This document shows, piece after piece, positions 51,759-59,901 of a DNA stretch of 64,000 bases (position 1 is the stretch's first letter; the number at the start of each line of letters is the position of its first letter). The position numbers and the translations under genes were made by a program. The notes under the pieces were generated by a model. That model was given only the letters and a program-made list of their open reading frames with translations, was not told the DNA's origin and searched no databases. Origin of the DNA: Microbacterium paraoxydans (GTDB lineage: Bacteria > Actinomycetota > Actinomycetes > Actinomycetales > Microbacteriaceae); assembly GCF_020524545.1 (NCBI RefSeq), contig NZ_JAIVLG010000006.1, positions 124,001 through 188,000 of the forward strand. Direction: 5' to 3'.

Positions 51759-52760
51759 CTACTGCACCGACCATCCGCCGTCGGAGGCGAGGATCGCGCC
51801 GTTGATGTTCACGGCGTCGTCCGAGAGCAGGAACGTGATCGACGCCGCGAGGTGCTCGGCCGTCGCCACGGTCGGGATCGCCTGCTGGAACGGGGCGAGG
51901 CGGCCGGAGCCGTACTCGGACATGTGCGGGGGCATCGGGATGCCGGTCGCGACGCCGCCCGGGGCGACGGAGTTCACGCGGATGCCTTTCGGCCCGTACA
52001 TGAAGGCTGCGGACTTGGTGACGCCGATGATGCCGTGCTTGCTGGCGGTGTAGGCGTTGCCCGAGGCGTTGCCGCGCAGGCCCGCCTCGCTCGAGACGTT
52101 GAGGATCGCGCCGCGACCGGCCGCCTCCATGACGGGGATGACCGCGCGCATGAGCTTGAACGGAGCCGTGAGGTTGATCGCGATCACGCGGTCCCAGACG
52201 GCGTCGGGGGTCTCGCCCGCGGGGGAGAAGTCGTCGTTGATCCCGGCGACGTTCGCGAGACCGTCGATCCGGCCGCCCGCTGCGGCGAGCACGGCGTCGA
52301 TCGCATCCTGCTTCGTGAGGTCGCCCGCGACGGTGACGATGTCGGCGTCCGGAAGCTCGGCTTTGAAGGCGTCGAGCTTCTCGGCGGCGATGTCGCTGGC
52401 GATCACGCGTCCACCTTCGCGGGCGATGCGTGAGGCGGTGGCCTTGCCGATGCCCGAGGCAGCGCCGGTGACGATCACGGTCTTGCCGGCGAAGCGGCCG
52501 GAGGTGGGCTTCTCGGTCCAGCCCTCGGAGGCGTCGTCTTCGGGGATCTCGCCGTCGTTGGCCGCGCGGACGAGGTCGTCGACGACCGACTGGGGGAGCT
52601 GGCCCTGGCTCATCGCGACGAGCTGCTGCAGGGGGAGACCGAGCACCGGGGTGAGGAGTTCGGGGTCGGCGCCCGTCTTCTCGAAGAGTCCGCGGATGAG
52701 GGGCCCGCCGGTCGGGTCGTTCATCCAGTCGCCGATGGTGGAGTGTGCGGTGAGGGCCAT
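51759..52760 (-). CDS. Short-chain dehydrogenase/reductase with an N-terminal extension
   Basis: The 333-residue protein starts at ATG 52760 behind AAGGAGA. The SDR core begins near residue 90 with the NAD motif TGAASGIG (98-105) and has catalytic S223/S224, Y237 and K241. LSDDAVNINGAILASDGGWSVQ is the usual SDR ending. The first ~85 residues (MALTAHSTIGDWMNDPTGG onward) form an extra helical domain with a Pro/Asp-rich linker, absent from ordinary SDRs. Substrate is unknown. The TetR gene 72 bases away in opposite orientation probably controls it. Confidence 0.85.
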   Translation of the reverse strand: MALTAHSTIGDWMNDPTGGPLIRGLFEKTGADPELLTPVLGLPLQQLVAMSQGQLPQSVVDDLVRAANDGEIPEDDASEGWTEKPTSGRFAGKTVIVTGAASGIGKATASRIAREGGRVIASDIAAEKLDAFKAELPDADIVTVAGDLTKQDAIDAVLAAAGGRIDGLANVAGINDDFSPAGETPDAVWDRVIAINLTAPFKLMRAVIPVMEAAGRGAILNVSSEAGLRGNASGNAYTASKHGIIGVTKSAAFMYGPKGIRVNSVAPGGVATGIPMPPHMSEYGSGRLAPFQQAIPTVATAEHLAASITFLLSDDAVNINGAILASDGGWSVQ

Positions 52761-52832
52761 GCTCTTTCTCCTTGTTCGGGTTTCGCAACGGTGCGTCTAC
52801 TTATGTTCCAGTCTACGCCTGAGTACGCTCGG

Positions 52833-53405
52833 ATGGTGCCCCGTCCTCGCAGTGAAGAAGCCCGTCAGTCCGTGCTGGAGGCGATGCGTCGCGCGCTCGC
52901 CGCGCACGGGTATGAGGCCGTGACGATCGAGGGCCTCGCAGAGGCGGCGGAGGTCTCGAAGCAGACGATCTATCGGTGGTGGCCGTCGAAGGCGGCGATC
53001 CTCGGCGAGGCGCTGCTCGAGGGCGGCTTGCCGGGCGCCGAGGTGTCGGTGCCGATGACGGCCGACCTGGGGGCGGATCTGCGGGCGTGGTTCTCGGCGA
53101 TGAGCGCATCGCTGGCGGATCCGGAGGGTGTCGCGGTCGCGCGCGCGTTGATCGTGGTGACCGCGTCGGCTCCCGAGCTCGGACAGGCGTTGAACGAGAA
53201 GCTCGCGGCGCCGATCCGCGAGTGGGTCGCGGACCGGGTCGCGCAGGCGGTCGAAGCCGAAGAAGTGCCGGCGGATGTGGATGCGGCGGCCATCGCGGAT
53301 CAGTTCGTCGCGATGGCCAGTTATGCCGCTCTGCTCGGCAGGCCGTTGAGCGAGGAGCGTGTGGAGGCGACGGTGTCCGTGCTGCTGCGAGGGGTCGCGG
53401 CGTAG
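52833..53405 (+). CDS. TetR-family regulator divergent from the SDR gene
   Basis: The 190-residue protein has an N-terminal helix-turn-helix (VTIEGLAEAAEVSKQTIYRWW, about residues 30-50) and a helical C-terminal domain. ATG 52833 is chosen; GTG 52836 is possible. No ribosome binding site is present, suggesting a leaderless transcript. The 72-base spacer contains two direct copies of GTCTAC (near 52795 and 52812) but no clear palindrome. It probably represses the divergent SDR gene. Confidence 0.85.
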   Translation: MVPRPRSEEARQSVLEAMRRALAAHGYEAVTIEGLAEAAEVSKQTIYRWWPSKAAILGEALLEGGLPGAEVSVPMTADLGADLRAWFSAMSASLADPEGVAVARALIVVTASAPELGQALNEKLAAPIREWVADRVAQAVEAEEVPADVDAAAIADQFVAMASYAALLGRPLSEERVEATVSVLLRGVAA

Positions 53406-53408
53406 GGG

Positions 53409-54335
53409 CTAGAGCTCGTGCCGGTGGAAGAGCAGGAGAGCGGCGGCGGCGACACGGATCGAGGCGTCGTCGACGTGTCTTCCGCTGAGGAGGGCGAGCA
53501 GCATCCCCTCGATGGAGCGGAGGATCGCATCCACCTGGCGCGCGTGTGAGGGGTCGCGGCGGATCCCCTCCCACCGGGATCGGAACGAGCGGAGCAGTTC
53601 CAGGATCAGTCCGATGAACGCGGCCGTCCGGCTGTCGATCCCCAGCTCGGCGGTGGCCGGCCACCACTGTTCGCCCACCGATTCGTCGAGGCCGGCCAGG
53701 GCGTGCTCGAGGGTGTCCCGACCGAAGAGGTCATCGCACGTGCGGATGAGGCTCTCGCGGTCGAAGCTGTCCCAGTGCGGGGTGGCGGCCGGCGGCGCGG
53801 GGTCCGCTCGCGGAGGTGTGTCGCGCGCGCTCAGCGACGTCAGGTCGGACTGGATGAGAGACAGGCGTTCGCTGATGTCCCCGCCCTGGGAGACGACGGT
53901 GGTCTGCAGCTCCTCCAAGCGTGACCGGGTGGCGGTGGTCGTGTCGTCGATGTGGGCGGTCGTGTCGCGGGTCTCGGTGACCTTCTCCTCGACCTTCTGC
54001 ACGAGCTTCTTGAGGGTCACGCCGAACGCGCTGAACTCCGAGAGGTCGGGCCAGAGCAGCAGCAGGACGAAGATCACCGCGGCGAGCACGCCAGCGCTCG
54101 TGAGGTTCGGGCCGGAGCAGGTGCGGGTGATGCCCTCCTTCTCGGAGTCGACGACCTCGCAGACCTGGAACCATCCGGTGAGCGACAGGTAGACGGCGAG
54201 CCCGACGATGATGAGGACGAGTAGATAGCGGAGGACGCGTCCGCCGGGACTCGTGACCCAGTCGTGGAGCTTCTCCAGCCGGCCCGGCGCGGGGTCGGGG
54301 TCCTTTCTGGGGCTGTTCTCCGTCATGGGGCTCAT
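53409..54335 (-). CDS. Membrane protein with coiled-coil and helical C-terminal domain, unknown function
   Basis: The 308-residue protein (ATG 54335; ATG 54326 also possible) has two membrane helices (about residues 38-57 and 83-100) around a short loop with Cys. A coiled-coil follows (about 110-175; VQKVEEKVTETRDTTAHIDDTTTATRSRLEEL), then a Pro-rich linker and a helical domain (about 205-308). No enzyme motif is recognised. The topology places the coiled coil and C-terminal domain in the cytoplasm. It converges with the TetR gene and leaves only three bases between stops. Confidence 0.65.
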   Translation of the reverse strand: MSPMTENSPRKDPDPAPGRLEKLHDWVTSPGGRVLRYLLVLIIVGLAVYLSLTGWFQVCEVVDSEKEGITRTCSGPNLTSAGVLAAVIFVLLLLWPDLSEFSAFGVTLKKLVQKVEEKVTETRDTTAHIDDTTTATRSRLEELQTTVVSQGGDISERLSLIQSDLTSLSARDTPPRADPAPPAATPHWDSFDRESLIRTCDDLFGRDTLEHALAGLDESVGEQWWPATAELGIDSRTAAFIGLILELLRSFRSRWEGIRRDPSHARQVDAILRSIEGMLLALLSGRHVDDASIRVAAAALLLFHRHEL

Positions 54336-54373
54336 GGTGGCAGAACTCCGGGTGCTCCGGAAGGGGTGTTGCG

Positions 54374-54877
54374 TCAGGATTCGGAGGTCATCGAGGTCGC
54401 GGTTCGCCCGTCGGCGAAGCGTGCCTGGGCCCGGTCGTGGCGCTTTCCGACGGGGACGAGCTCTGTGGCCTTGGGGAGCCCCATCGGCTTGGTCGAGACG
54501 TACACGCTCTCGGCGGTGTCGACGCGGAAGGTCTCGTGCCAGATGCCCACGGCTCCCGGAGCCTTGCGTGCTGCGCGGTTGAAGGCGGTCCAGGCGGGGC
54601 GGTGCTGCTGGTTCGGGCTGGACGCGTAGGCGTAGAGCTTGTCGACCGATGACCAGTACTGCACCACATAGGGTCCGCCCGAGCCGAAGAGCAGGTGGTA
54701 GCCGAGGAGGCCCGAATCGGGGTCGGTGCTGAGTTCGCGCAGCATCCCCGGCATGGCGAAGAAGGCCGGCATCCACAGGTCCGGGCGCCACCAGCGGTTG
54801 ATCTGCATCCCGATGTGGAAGACGACGAGCTCGCCTTCATGGCGGTGGGTCATGCGACCCGTGATGACTTTGGACAT
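54374..54877 (-). CDS. DUF4188-family protein
   Basis: The 167-residue protein contains FHIGMQINRWWRPDLWMPAFFAMPGML, YHLLFGSGGPYVVQYW and WTAFNRAARKAPGAVGIWHETF, the blocks of the DUF4188 family (heme- or antibiotic-monooxygenase-like ferredoxin fold). It starts at ATG 54877 behind GGAG. It is divergent from a MerR gene that has a four-half-site operator in the shared promoter, so it is probably the regulator's target. The biochemical role is unknown. Confidence 0.85.
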   Translation of the reverse strand: MSKVITGRMTHRHEGELVVFHIGMQINRWWRPDLWMPAFFAMPGMLRELSTDPDSGLLGYHLLFGSGGPYVVQYWSSVDKLYAYASSPNQQHRPAWTAFNRAARKAPGAVGIWHETFRVDTAESVYVSTKPMGLPKATELVPVGKRHDRAQARFADGRTATSMTSES

Positions 54878-54892
54878 GGAGTCTCCTTGATT

Positions 54893-54931
54893 GGATAGTG
54901 GTGCTATCCATAATGGATAGCGCTACTATCG
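54893..54931. promoter_or_regulatory. MerR-type operator array with 11-bp phased half-sites
   Basis: Half-sites GGATAG (54893), CTATCC (54904), GGATAG (54915) and CTATCG (54926) alternate in orientation with starts exactly 11 bases apart. GGATAG-n5-CTATCC is perfect, and CTATCC-n5-GGATAG is perfect apart from the centre. TTGGAT (54891-54896) and GATAGC (54916-54921) are 19 bases apart, the spacing of MerR-controlled promoters. The site lies between DUF4188 and merR. Confidence 0.65.
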
Positions 54932-54947
54932 AAGTCAAGAGGTGGCC

Positions 54948-55562
54948 ATGAGAATTTCCGAACTGTCGATCCAGACCGGTGTGACCGTGCCGACGATCAA
55001 GTACTACCTGCGCGAGGGGCTGCTGCCCGAGGGTGAGCGGACCTCGCCAACGCAGGCTGCCTACGGCGAGAAGCACGTGGAGCGGCTGCGGGTGATCCGG
55101 GCGCTGCTCGACGCCGGGGTGAGCATCGCCGAGACGCGGCGGGTGCTCGGGGCGCTGGACGATCCGCCCGCGAGCGCGAACGATCTGCTCGGGACGGCGC
55201 ACGCGGCGATCACTCCGCCGGTGGAGGGGGCGTTGGATCTGGGCGCGGCGGAGGCCCTTGTCGCGGGGCTCGGGTGGAAGCCGGGGATGTGCGATGAGGC
55301 GGTGCTGTACGCGGTCGCTCGTGCGCTGCAGGGGCTGGAGCGCGTCGGGTTCACCGTGCCGGACGCGGTGATGGCGGAGTACCTCGCGAGCATGCGGCGG
55401 ATCGCGGACGCGGAGATCGCCGGGGTGCCGGAGGAGTCTGCGGAAGCCGCGGTGCGGTACGTGGTGCTGGGGTCGGTGCTGGTGGAGCCGTTGTTGTTGG
55501 CGCTGCGACGGGTGGCGCAGCAGGTGAGCTCGGGGGAGCGGTTTGGGGACGGTGCGGGTTAG
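54948..55562 (+). CDS. MerR-family transcriptional regulator
   Basis: The 204-residue protein starts at ATG 54948 behind AAGAGG. It has the MerR winged helix (MRISELSIQTGVTVPTIKYYLREGLLP), dimerisation coil and a helical effector domain, without metal-binding Cys clusters. The likely target is its own promoter and that of the divergent DUF4188 gene. Its stop lies 17 bases before the converging hsdR stop, at the edge of the defence island. Confidence 0.9.
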   Translation: MRISELSIQTGVTVPTIKYYLREGLLPEGERTSPTQAAYGEKHVERLRVIRALLDAGVSIAETRRVLGALDDPPASANDLLGTAHAAITPPVEGALDLGAAEALVAGLGWKPGMCDEAVLYAVARALQGLERVGFTVPDAVMAEYLASMRRIADAEIAGVPEESAEAAVRYVVLGSVLVEPLLLALRRVAQQVSSGERFGDGAG

Positions 55563-55579
55563 CTAGCGATCGCAGGATC

Positions 55580-58500
55580 TCAGGAGTCACTCCCTGGACC
55601 CAACCCGAAGAATCGGTCGAAGAAGCGCGCCAGCGCCTCGACGGCAGTCCGCTTCTTCTCGCCGTGCCCGCCGTTCGCAGCGAACCGCGATACCGGCGGA
55701 AGGATCTTCGTGATGGCGGTCCCCGTCGTCCGGAGCTGGCCGTCGCGAAACGCTGCCTCGATGAAAGCACGCGTTTCATCGGGGCGGAGCTTCTGATCGG
55801 TGATCAGCGTCTCAAGCTCGGCGTCGCGCTTCGCCATCACGAAGGCCTTCCACTGTTCGTCAATGGCGCCGGTCACAGAGACCGAGTCGACGAAGTCTTC
55901 GACAAGGTCGCGCTTGCTGCGAAGGCTCGGGCTGGCATCGACCGCCCGGGAAATCTCTGCGCGAATCTCCTTGTCTTCGCCGTCCCCGAAGCTGGCGCGG
56001 TACTTCTCGACAAGCATCAGGATGTAGTCGACATTGATCTCGACCTGCTTGATCAACTCGATCTCGAACACGACGTCGTCGTTGATGAGTTCCTTGTCCG
56101 AGTCACGGTCTTTGCGGAACTCGGCGTAGAAGTCGAGATAGCAGCTGCGATAGTCCTGTGCCTGACGCTCGGTCAGCGGATCCTGACCCGCGAAGTCATC
56201 GAAGGAGGTGAGGATGTTCTGGAGTCGCAGGATGGCGCCGAACAGCGCAATGAAGTCCTTCTTCGCCGACTCGCCGATGATCTGGGTGCCGAGCGGGAAA
56301 CGTTGCAGTAGCTCGGTGACCTTCTCGACGTAGTCGCCGTAGTAGTCCTGGTACGGCTTGAGGAGAACGACTCCGCGGGCATCCTTGTTGCCGAATAGCT
56401 CGAGGGCGGCGTTCGTCGCATCCTCGAGATTTCGGAACGAAACGATGTTGCCGTAGGTCTTGACAGAGTTCAGGATGCGGTTTGTGCGCGAGTACGCCTG
56501 GATAAGGCCGTGCGACCGGAGGTTCTTGTCCACGAAGAGCGTGTTGAGGGTCGTGGCATCGAAGCCGGTCAGGAACATGTTGACGACGATGACCAGGTCG
56601 ACCTCGCGGTTCTTCATCCGCTGCGACAGGTCTTTGTAGTAGTTCTGGAACTTGTCGGCACTCGTGTCGTAGCTCGTCCCGAACATGTCGTTATAGTCCT
56701 GGATGGCATCTTCCAAGAACTCACGATTGTCGGTGGAGAGCGCATCCGTATCGAACGCCTCATCGTCGAGGATGTCCTCATCCGCTGCGTCGTTGGCGCC
56801 GTAGGAGAAGATGATGCCGACCTTTAGGCGACGGTCCGGTGTCAGGTCCTGCTGCTGAAGCTGGAAATGGTTGTAGTAGCGGCGGGCTGCCTCGATTGAT
56901 GCGGTAGCGAAGATCGCATTGAACCCGCGGACACGCTTCTTTTCGCGCAGCGCCTCAGCACGTTTCCCGGTCCGGACCGACTCAGCGACGTTCGTGACGA
57001 CGGAGTGTTCGTAGCTCGAAGCGCGCTTGGTCTTCTGATCGAAGTGCTCAAGTGTGTACTTGACGATCTCGCTGATGCGCCGAGAGTCGAGTAGTGCCTT
57101 CTCGGTATCGATGGACGACACTTGCTTGTCGTCTGGGTCGCCGATCTTGACGGTATTGATGTAGTCGATCCGGAAGGGCAGGACGTTCTTATCGGTGATC
57201 GCGTCGACGATCGTGTAGGTGTGCAGCTTGTCGCCGAACGCCTGTTCGGTGGTCTTGAGTTGGGGGTTGCCACTCGTTCCCGAGTTCGCGGCGAAGATCG
57301 GCGTTCCGGTGAACCCGAAGAGGTTGTAGCGCTTGAACGCCCGGGTGATATCGGTGTGCATGTCGCCGAACTGGGAGCGGTGGCACTCGTCGAAGATGAT
57401 CACGACGTGGCCTGAGTAGATCTCGTGGCCCTTGTTGGCGCGGATGAAGTTCGAGAGCTTTTGGATCGTGGTGATGATGATCCGAGCGTTCGAGTCCTCC
57501 AGCTGCTTCTTCAGGACTGCGGTTGACGCATTCGAGTTCGCTGCGCCCTTCTCGAAGCGGTCGTACTCGCGCATCGTCTGGTAGTCGAGGTCTTTACGAT
57601 CCACGACGAATAGCACCTTGTCGACGCTGGCAAGCTTCGATGCGAGCTGCGCGGTCTTGAACGAGGTGAGCGTCTTGCCCGAACCGGTCGTGTGCCAGAC
57701 GTAGCCGCCGGCGTCGACCGTGCCGAGGCGCTTGTAGTTGGTGGCGATGTCGATGCGCTGGAGGATCCGCTCCGTGGCGACGATCTGGTACGGACGCATG
57801 ACTAGCAAGTCGCGGTCGACCGTGAGCACGCAGTACTTCGTCAGGATGTTCAGCAGCGCGTGCTTCGCGAAGAAGGTCTTCACGAACGCGGTCAGCTCCT
57901 GAATCGGCCGGTTCTGTGCGTCCGCCCACCACGACGTGAACTCGAAGCTGTTGCTGGTCTTCTTCTTGCTGCCCGAGGTCTTCTTGCCCTCGTCGATGTG
58001 ACGGTTGCGTGTGGTGTTGGAGTAGTACTTGGTCAGCGTGCCGTTGCTGATCACGAACAGTTGGACGTACTCGAAGAGACCCGAACCGGCCCAGAAGCTG
58101 CTCCGCTGGTAGCGGTTGATCTGGTTGAAGGCCTCGCGAATGTCGACGCCGCGGCGCTTGAGCTCGATGTGAACCATCGGAAGGCCGTTGACCAGCACCG
58201 TCACGTCGTATCGGTTGGCGTGCTTCGCGCCACCCTCGGTTTGCCCGATCTCGTACTGATTGATGACCTGCAGGCGGTTGTTGTGGATGTTCTTCTTGTC
58301 GATCAGCGTGATGTTCTTCGTCGAACCGTCGTCGCGCGTCAGGATCTGAACGTGATCCTCTTGGACGCGGATGGTCTTCTCGGCGATTCCGTCGTTCTGG
58401 CTGGCGACCTTGTTCTTGAAGAAGTCGTCCCACTCCGTGTCGCTGAAGGTGATGTCGTTCAGTGTCTCCAGCTGGATGCGCAGGTTCGCGACGAGTTGCG

Positions 58501-58684
58501 CCTCCGTCGTGATCGGAAGGTACTCGTACGCCTGCGACTGCAGCAGACGGATCATCTCGCGTTCGAGATCCGCCTCCGACTGGTACGCCGTCGCCTGAGC
58601 GGAGTCGGGGACATACTCAGCAACGACGGTGCTCTCGGCCGAGACGGCGATCGGATCGTGCTTGCGGACGGGTGCGTCGCTCAT
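55580..58684 (-). CDS. hsdR: Type I restriction enzyme R subunit
   Basis: The 1034-residue protein has the nuclease site D160, E174 and K176 (ELKRR), the helicase Walker A GSGKT (334-338) and DECH box (432-435), and later helicase blocks (TGTPIF, VVNMFLTGFDATTLNTLFVDK). It translocates and cleaves unmodified DNA as part of the HsdMSR complex. ATG 58684 overlaps the hsdS stop. Codon use and base composition are visibly less GC-rich than in the neighbours, a sign of horizontal transfer. Confidence 0.96.
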   Translation of the reverse strand: MSDAPVRKHDPIAVSAESTVVAEYVPDSAQATAYQSEADLEREMIRLLQSQAYEYLPITTEAQLVANLRIQLETLNDITFSDTEWDDFFKNKVASQNDGIAEKTIRVQEDHVQILTRDDGSTKNITLIDKKNIHNNRLQVINQYEIGQTEGGAKHANRYDVTVLVNGLPMVHIELKRRGVDIREAFNQINRYQRSSFWAGSGLFEYVQLFVISNGTLTKYYSNTTRNRHIDEGKKTSGSKKKTSNSFEFTSWWADAQNRPIQELTAFVKTFFAKHALLNILTKYCVLTVDRDLLVMRPYQIVATERILQRIDIATNYKRLGTVDAGGYVWHTTGSGKTLTSFKTAQLASKLASVDKVLFVVDRKDLDYQTMREYDRFEKGAANSNASTAVLKKQLEDSNARIIITTIQKLSNFIRANKGHEIYSGHVVIIFDECHRSQFGDMHTDITRAFKRYNLFGFTGTPIFAANSGTSGNPQLKTTEQAFGDKLHTYTIVDAITDKNVLPFRIDYINTVKIGDPDDKQVSSIDTEKALLDSRRISEIVKYTLEHFDQKTKRASSYEHSVVTNVAESVRTGKRAEALREKKRVRGFNAIFATASIEAARRYYNHFQLQQQDLTPDRRLKVGIIFSYGANDAADEDILDDEAFDTDALSTDNREFLEDAIQDYNDMFGTSYDTSADKFQNYYKDLSQRMKNREVDLVIVVNMFLTGFDATTLNTLFVDKNLRSHGLIQAYSRTNRILNSVKTYGNIVSFRNLEDATNAALELFGNKDARGVVLLKPYQDYYGDYVEKVTELLQRFPLGTQIIGESAKKDFIALFGAILRLQNILTSFDDFAGQDPLTERQAQDYRSCYLDFYAEFRKDRDSDKELINDDVVFEIELIKQVEINVDYILMLVEKYRASFGDGEDKEIRAEISRAVDASPSLRSKRDLVEDFVDSVSVTGAIDEQWKAFVMAKRDAELETLITDQKLRPDETRAFIEAAFRDGQLRTTGTAITKILPPVSRFAANGGHGEKKRTAVEALARFFDRFFGLGPGSDS

Positions 58685-59901
58685 GCCGAATCCTCCTCGA
58701 AGGTTAGGAGCTTGTCGCGGTAGTGCTCGTACTGCTTCCGACGGGCGGCTAGCTCGGCGGGGAGACCGAGACTGAGGTCATTGACGAGGGCATCGAACCT
58801 GTCCAGCAGCGCAACTATGCGCTTCTGTCCAGGGACGCTCGGTACGGGGATCGTGATCTTGGCGAGTCCGGCAGAGGAGAGCCGCTTTACCTTGCCGCGC
58901 GCGACGTAATTCGCCTTCTGCGCATGGAAATCCTGGGTCTGAACGGCGTAGGCGACGTACTTTGGATCGAGGTTCGACGTGAACGAGAAAGTGTCATCGT
59001 GCACTGCGACGGGTCCATCTCCCAGCCACGCGACAGCCTTGCCAACATCTTCGACAGTCTCACCAACGCCCGCAAATATTACGTCGAGCGGCTGTGCGTA
59101 CCGGAGCTGACCGGCCATGTCTGAACGTACCTCTCGATTCGCGCGCGACGCGGACACGCCATAGTCGGTATAGATCTCGCCGTAGTGAATGCTCGGAATG
59201 CCCTCCTCTACGACGTCATTCTTGGTAAACCGTCGGCCCCGGATGAACTTGCCAATCTCGCCCATGGAAACCGCTTTGCCATCGACCGCACCCACCAGCG
59301 CGTCGCGGTAATAGGAGTATTGCTGCCGACGGGCCTCCAGCTCCGTCTCAAGTTCCGCCTCCAGCTGCGTGAACTGATCCAGTACTCTCACGACTTCGCG
59401 CTGGACGTCGAGAGGCGGCACGGGAACTCGGTAGGCACGGATCATGACAAGATTCAGGCCGCCACGCGATCCGCCACCCGACGACACGTCACGCAGGCGC
59501 GAATACTGCGTCTGTAGGAAGTAGTACAAAAAGTCGCTGTCTAAGTCGTCGTTCGGGACGATCGAGGCGAGTGATTGATTAGTGCAGCACGACAATCTGG
59601 TCCGGGCAACCATGCCGCGTGTCTTTCCCTGCCCCGCAAGTGCTATGACCACGGCGCCCGCAGGGATCATCTTCGTACTACACGAGTCGTAACCTGCTTG
59701 AGTTATGAGGGTGTCGGCCTCATAGATAGTCCCCTTGTTCACTTCGCCCGAGCTCAACCACGGAATAGTTCCACCCGTCCAGTACCCCGCAACAGACTTC
59801 GACGGTGTAGCGCCAGCGTTGACCTGGGCTACTTCGCCGATCGGCGCAAAACGCACACCGTCAGGGCAGTGCTCTTGAATCAGCTCATAAATGCGACTCA
59901 C
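58681..59901 (-). CDS. hsdS: Type I restriction-modification specificity subunit
   Basis: The 406-residue protein starts at GTG 59901, overlapping the hsdM stop. Two target-recognition domains (about residues 15-160 and 210-365) are each followed by a similar coiled coil: EAELETELEARRQQYSYYRD and SLGLPAELAARRKQYEHYRD. The two halves would recognise a split DNA sequence that cannot be predicted from this alone. The repeated region could allow recombination that changes specificity. It is complete; no frameshift was seen. Confidence 0.93.
   Translation of the reverse strand: MSRIYELIQEHCPDGVRFAPIGEVAQVNAGATPSKSVAGYWTGGTIPWLSSGEVNKGTIYEADTLITQAGYDSCSTKMIPAGAVVIALAGQGKTRGMVARTRLSCCTNQSLASIVPNDDLDSDFLYYFLQTQYSRLRDVSSGGGSRGGLNLVMIRAYRVPVPPLDVQREVVRVLDQFTQLEAELETELEARRQQYSYYRDALVGAVDGKAVSMGEIGKFIRGRRFTKNDVVEEGIPSIHYGEIYTDYGVSASRANREVRSDMAGQLRYAQPLDVIFAGVGETVEDVGKAVAWLGDGPVAVHDDTFSFTSNLDPKYVAYAVQTQDFHAQKANYVARGKVKRLSSAGLAKITIPVPSVPGQKRIVALLDRFDALVNDLSLGLPAELAARRKQYEHYRDKLLTFEEDSA

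Noticed and set aside
58681..59901. hsdS as a frameshifted or split gene
   Set aside because: The frame is continuous with two complete recognition domains and both coiled coils.
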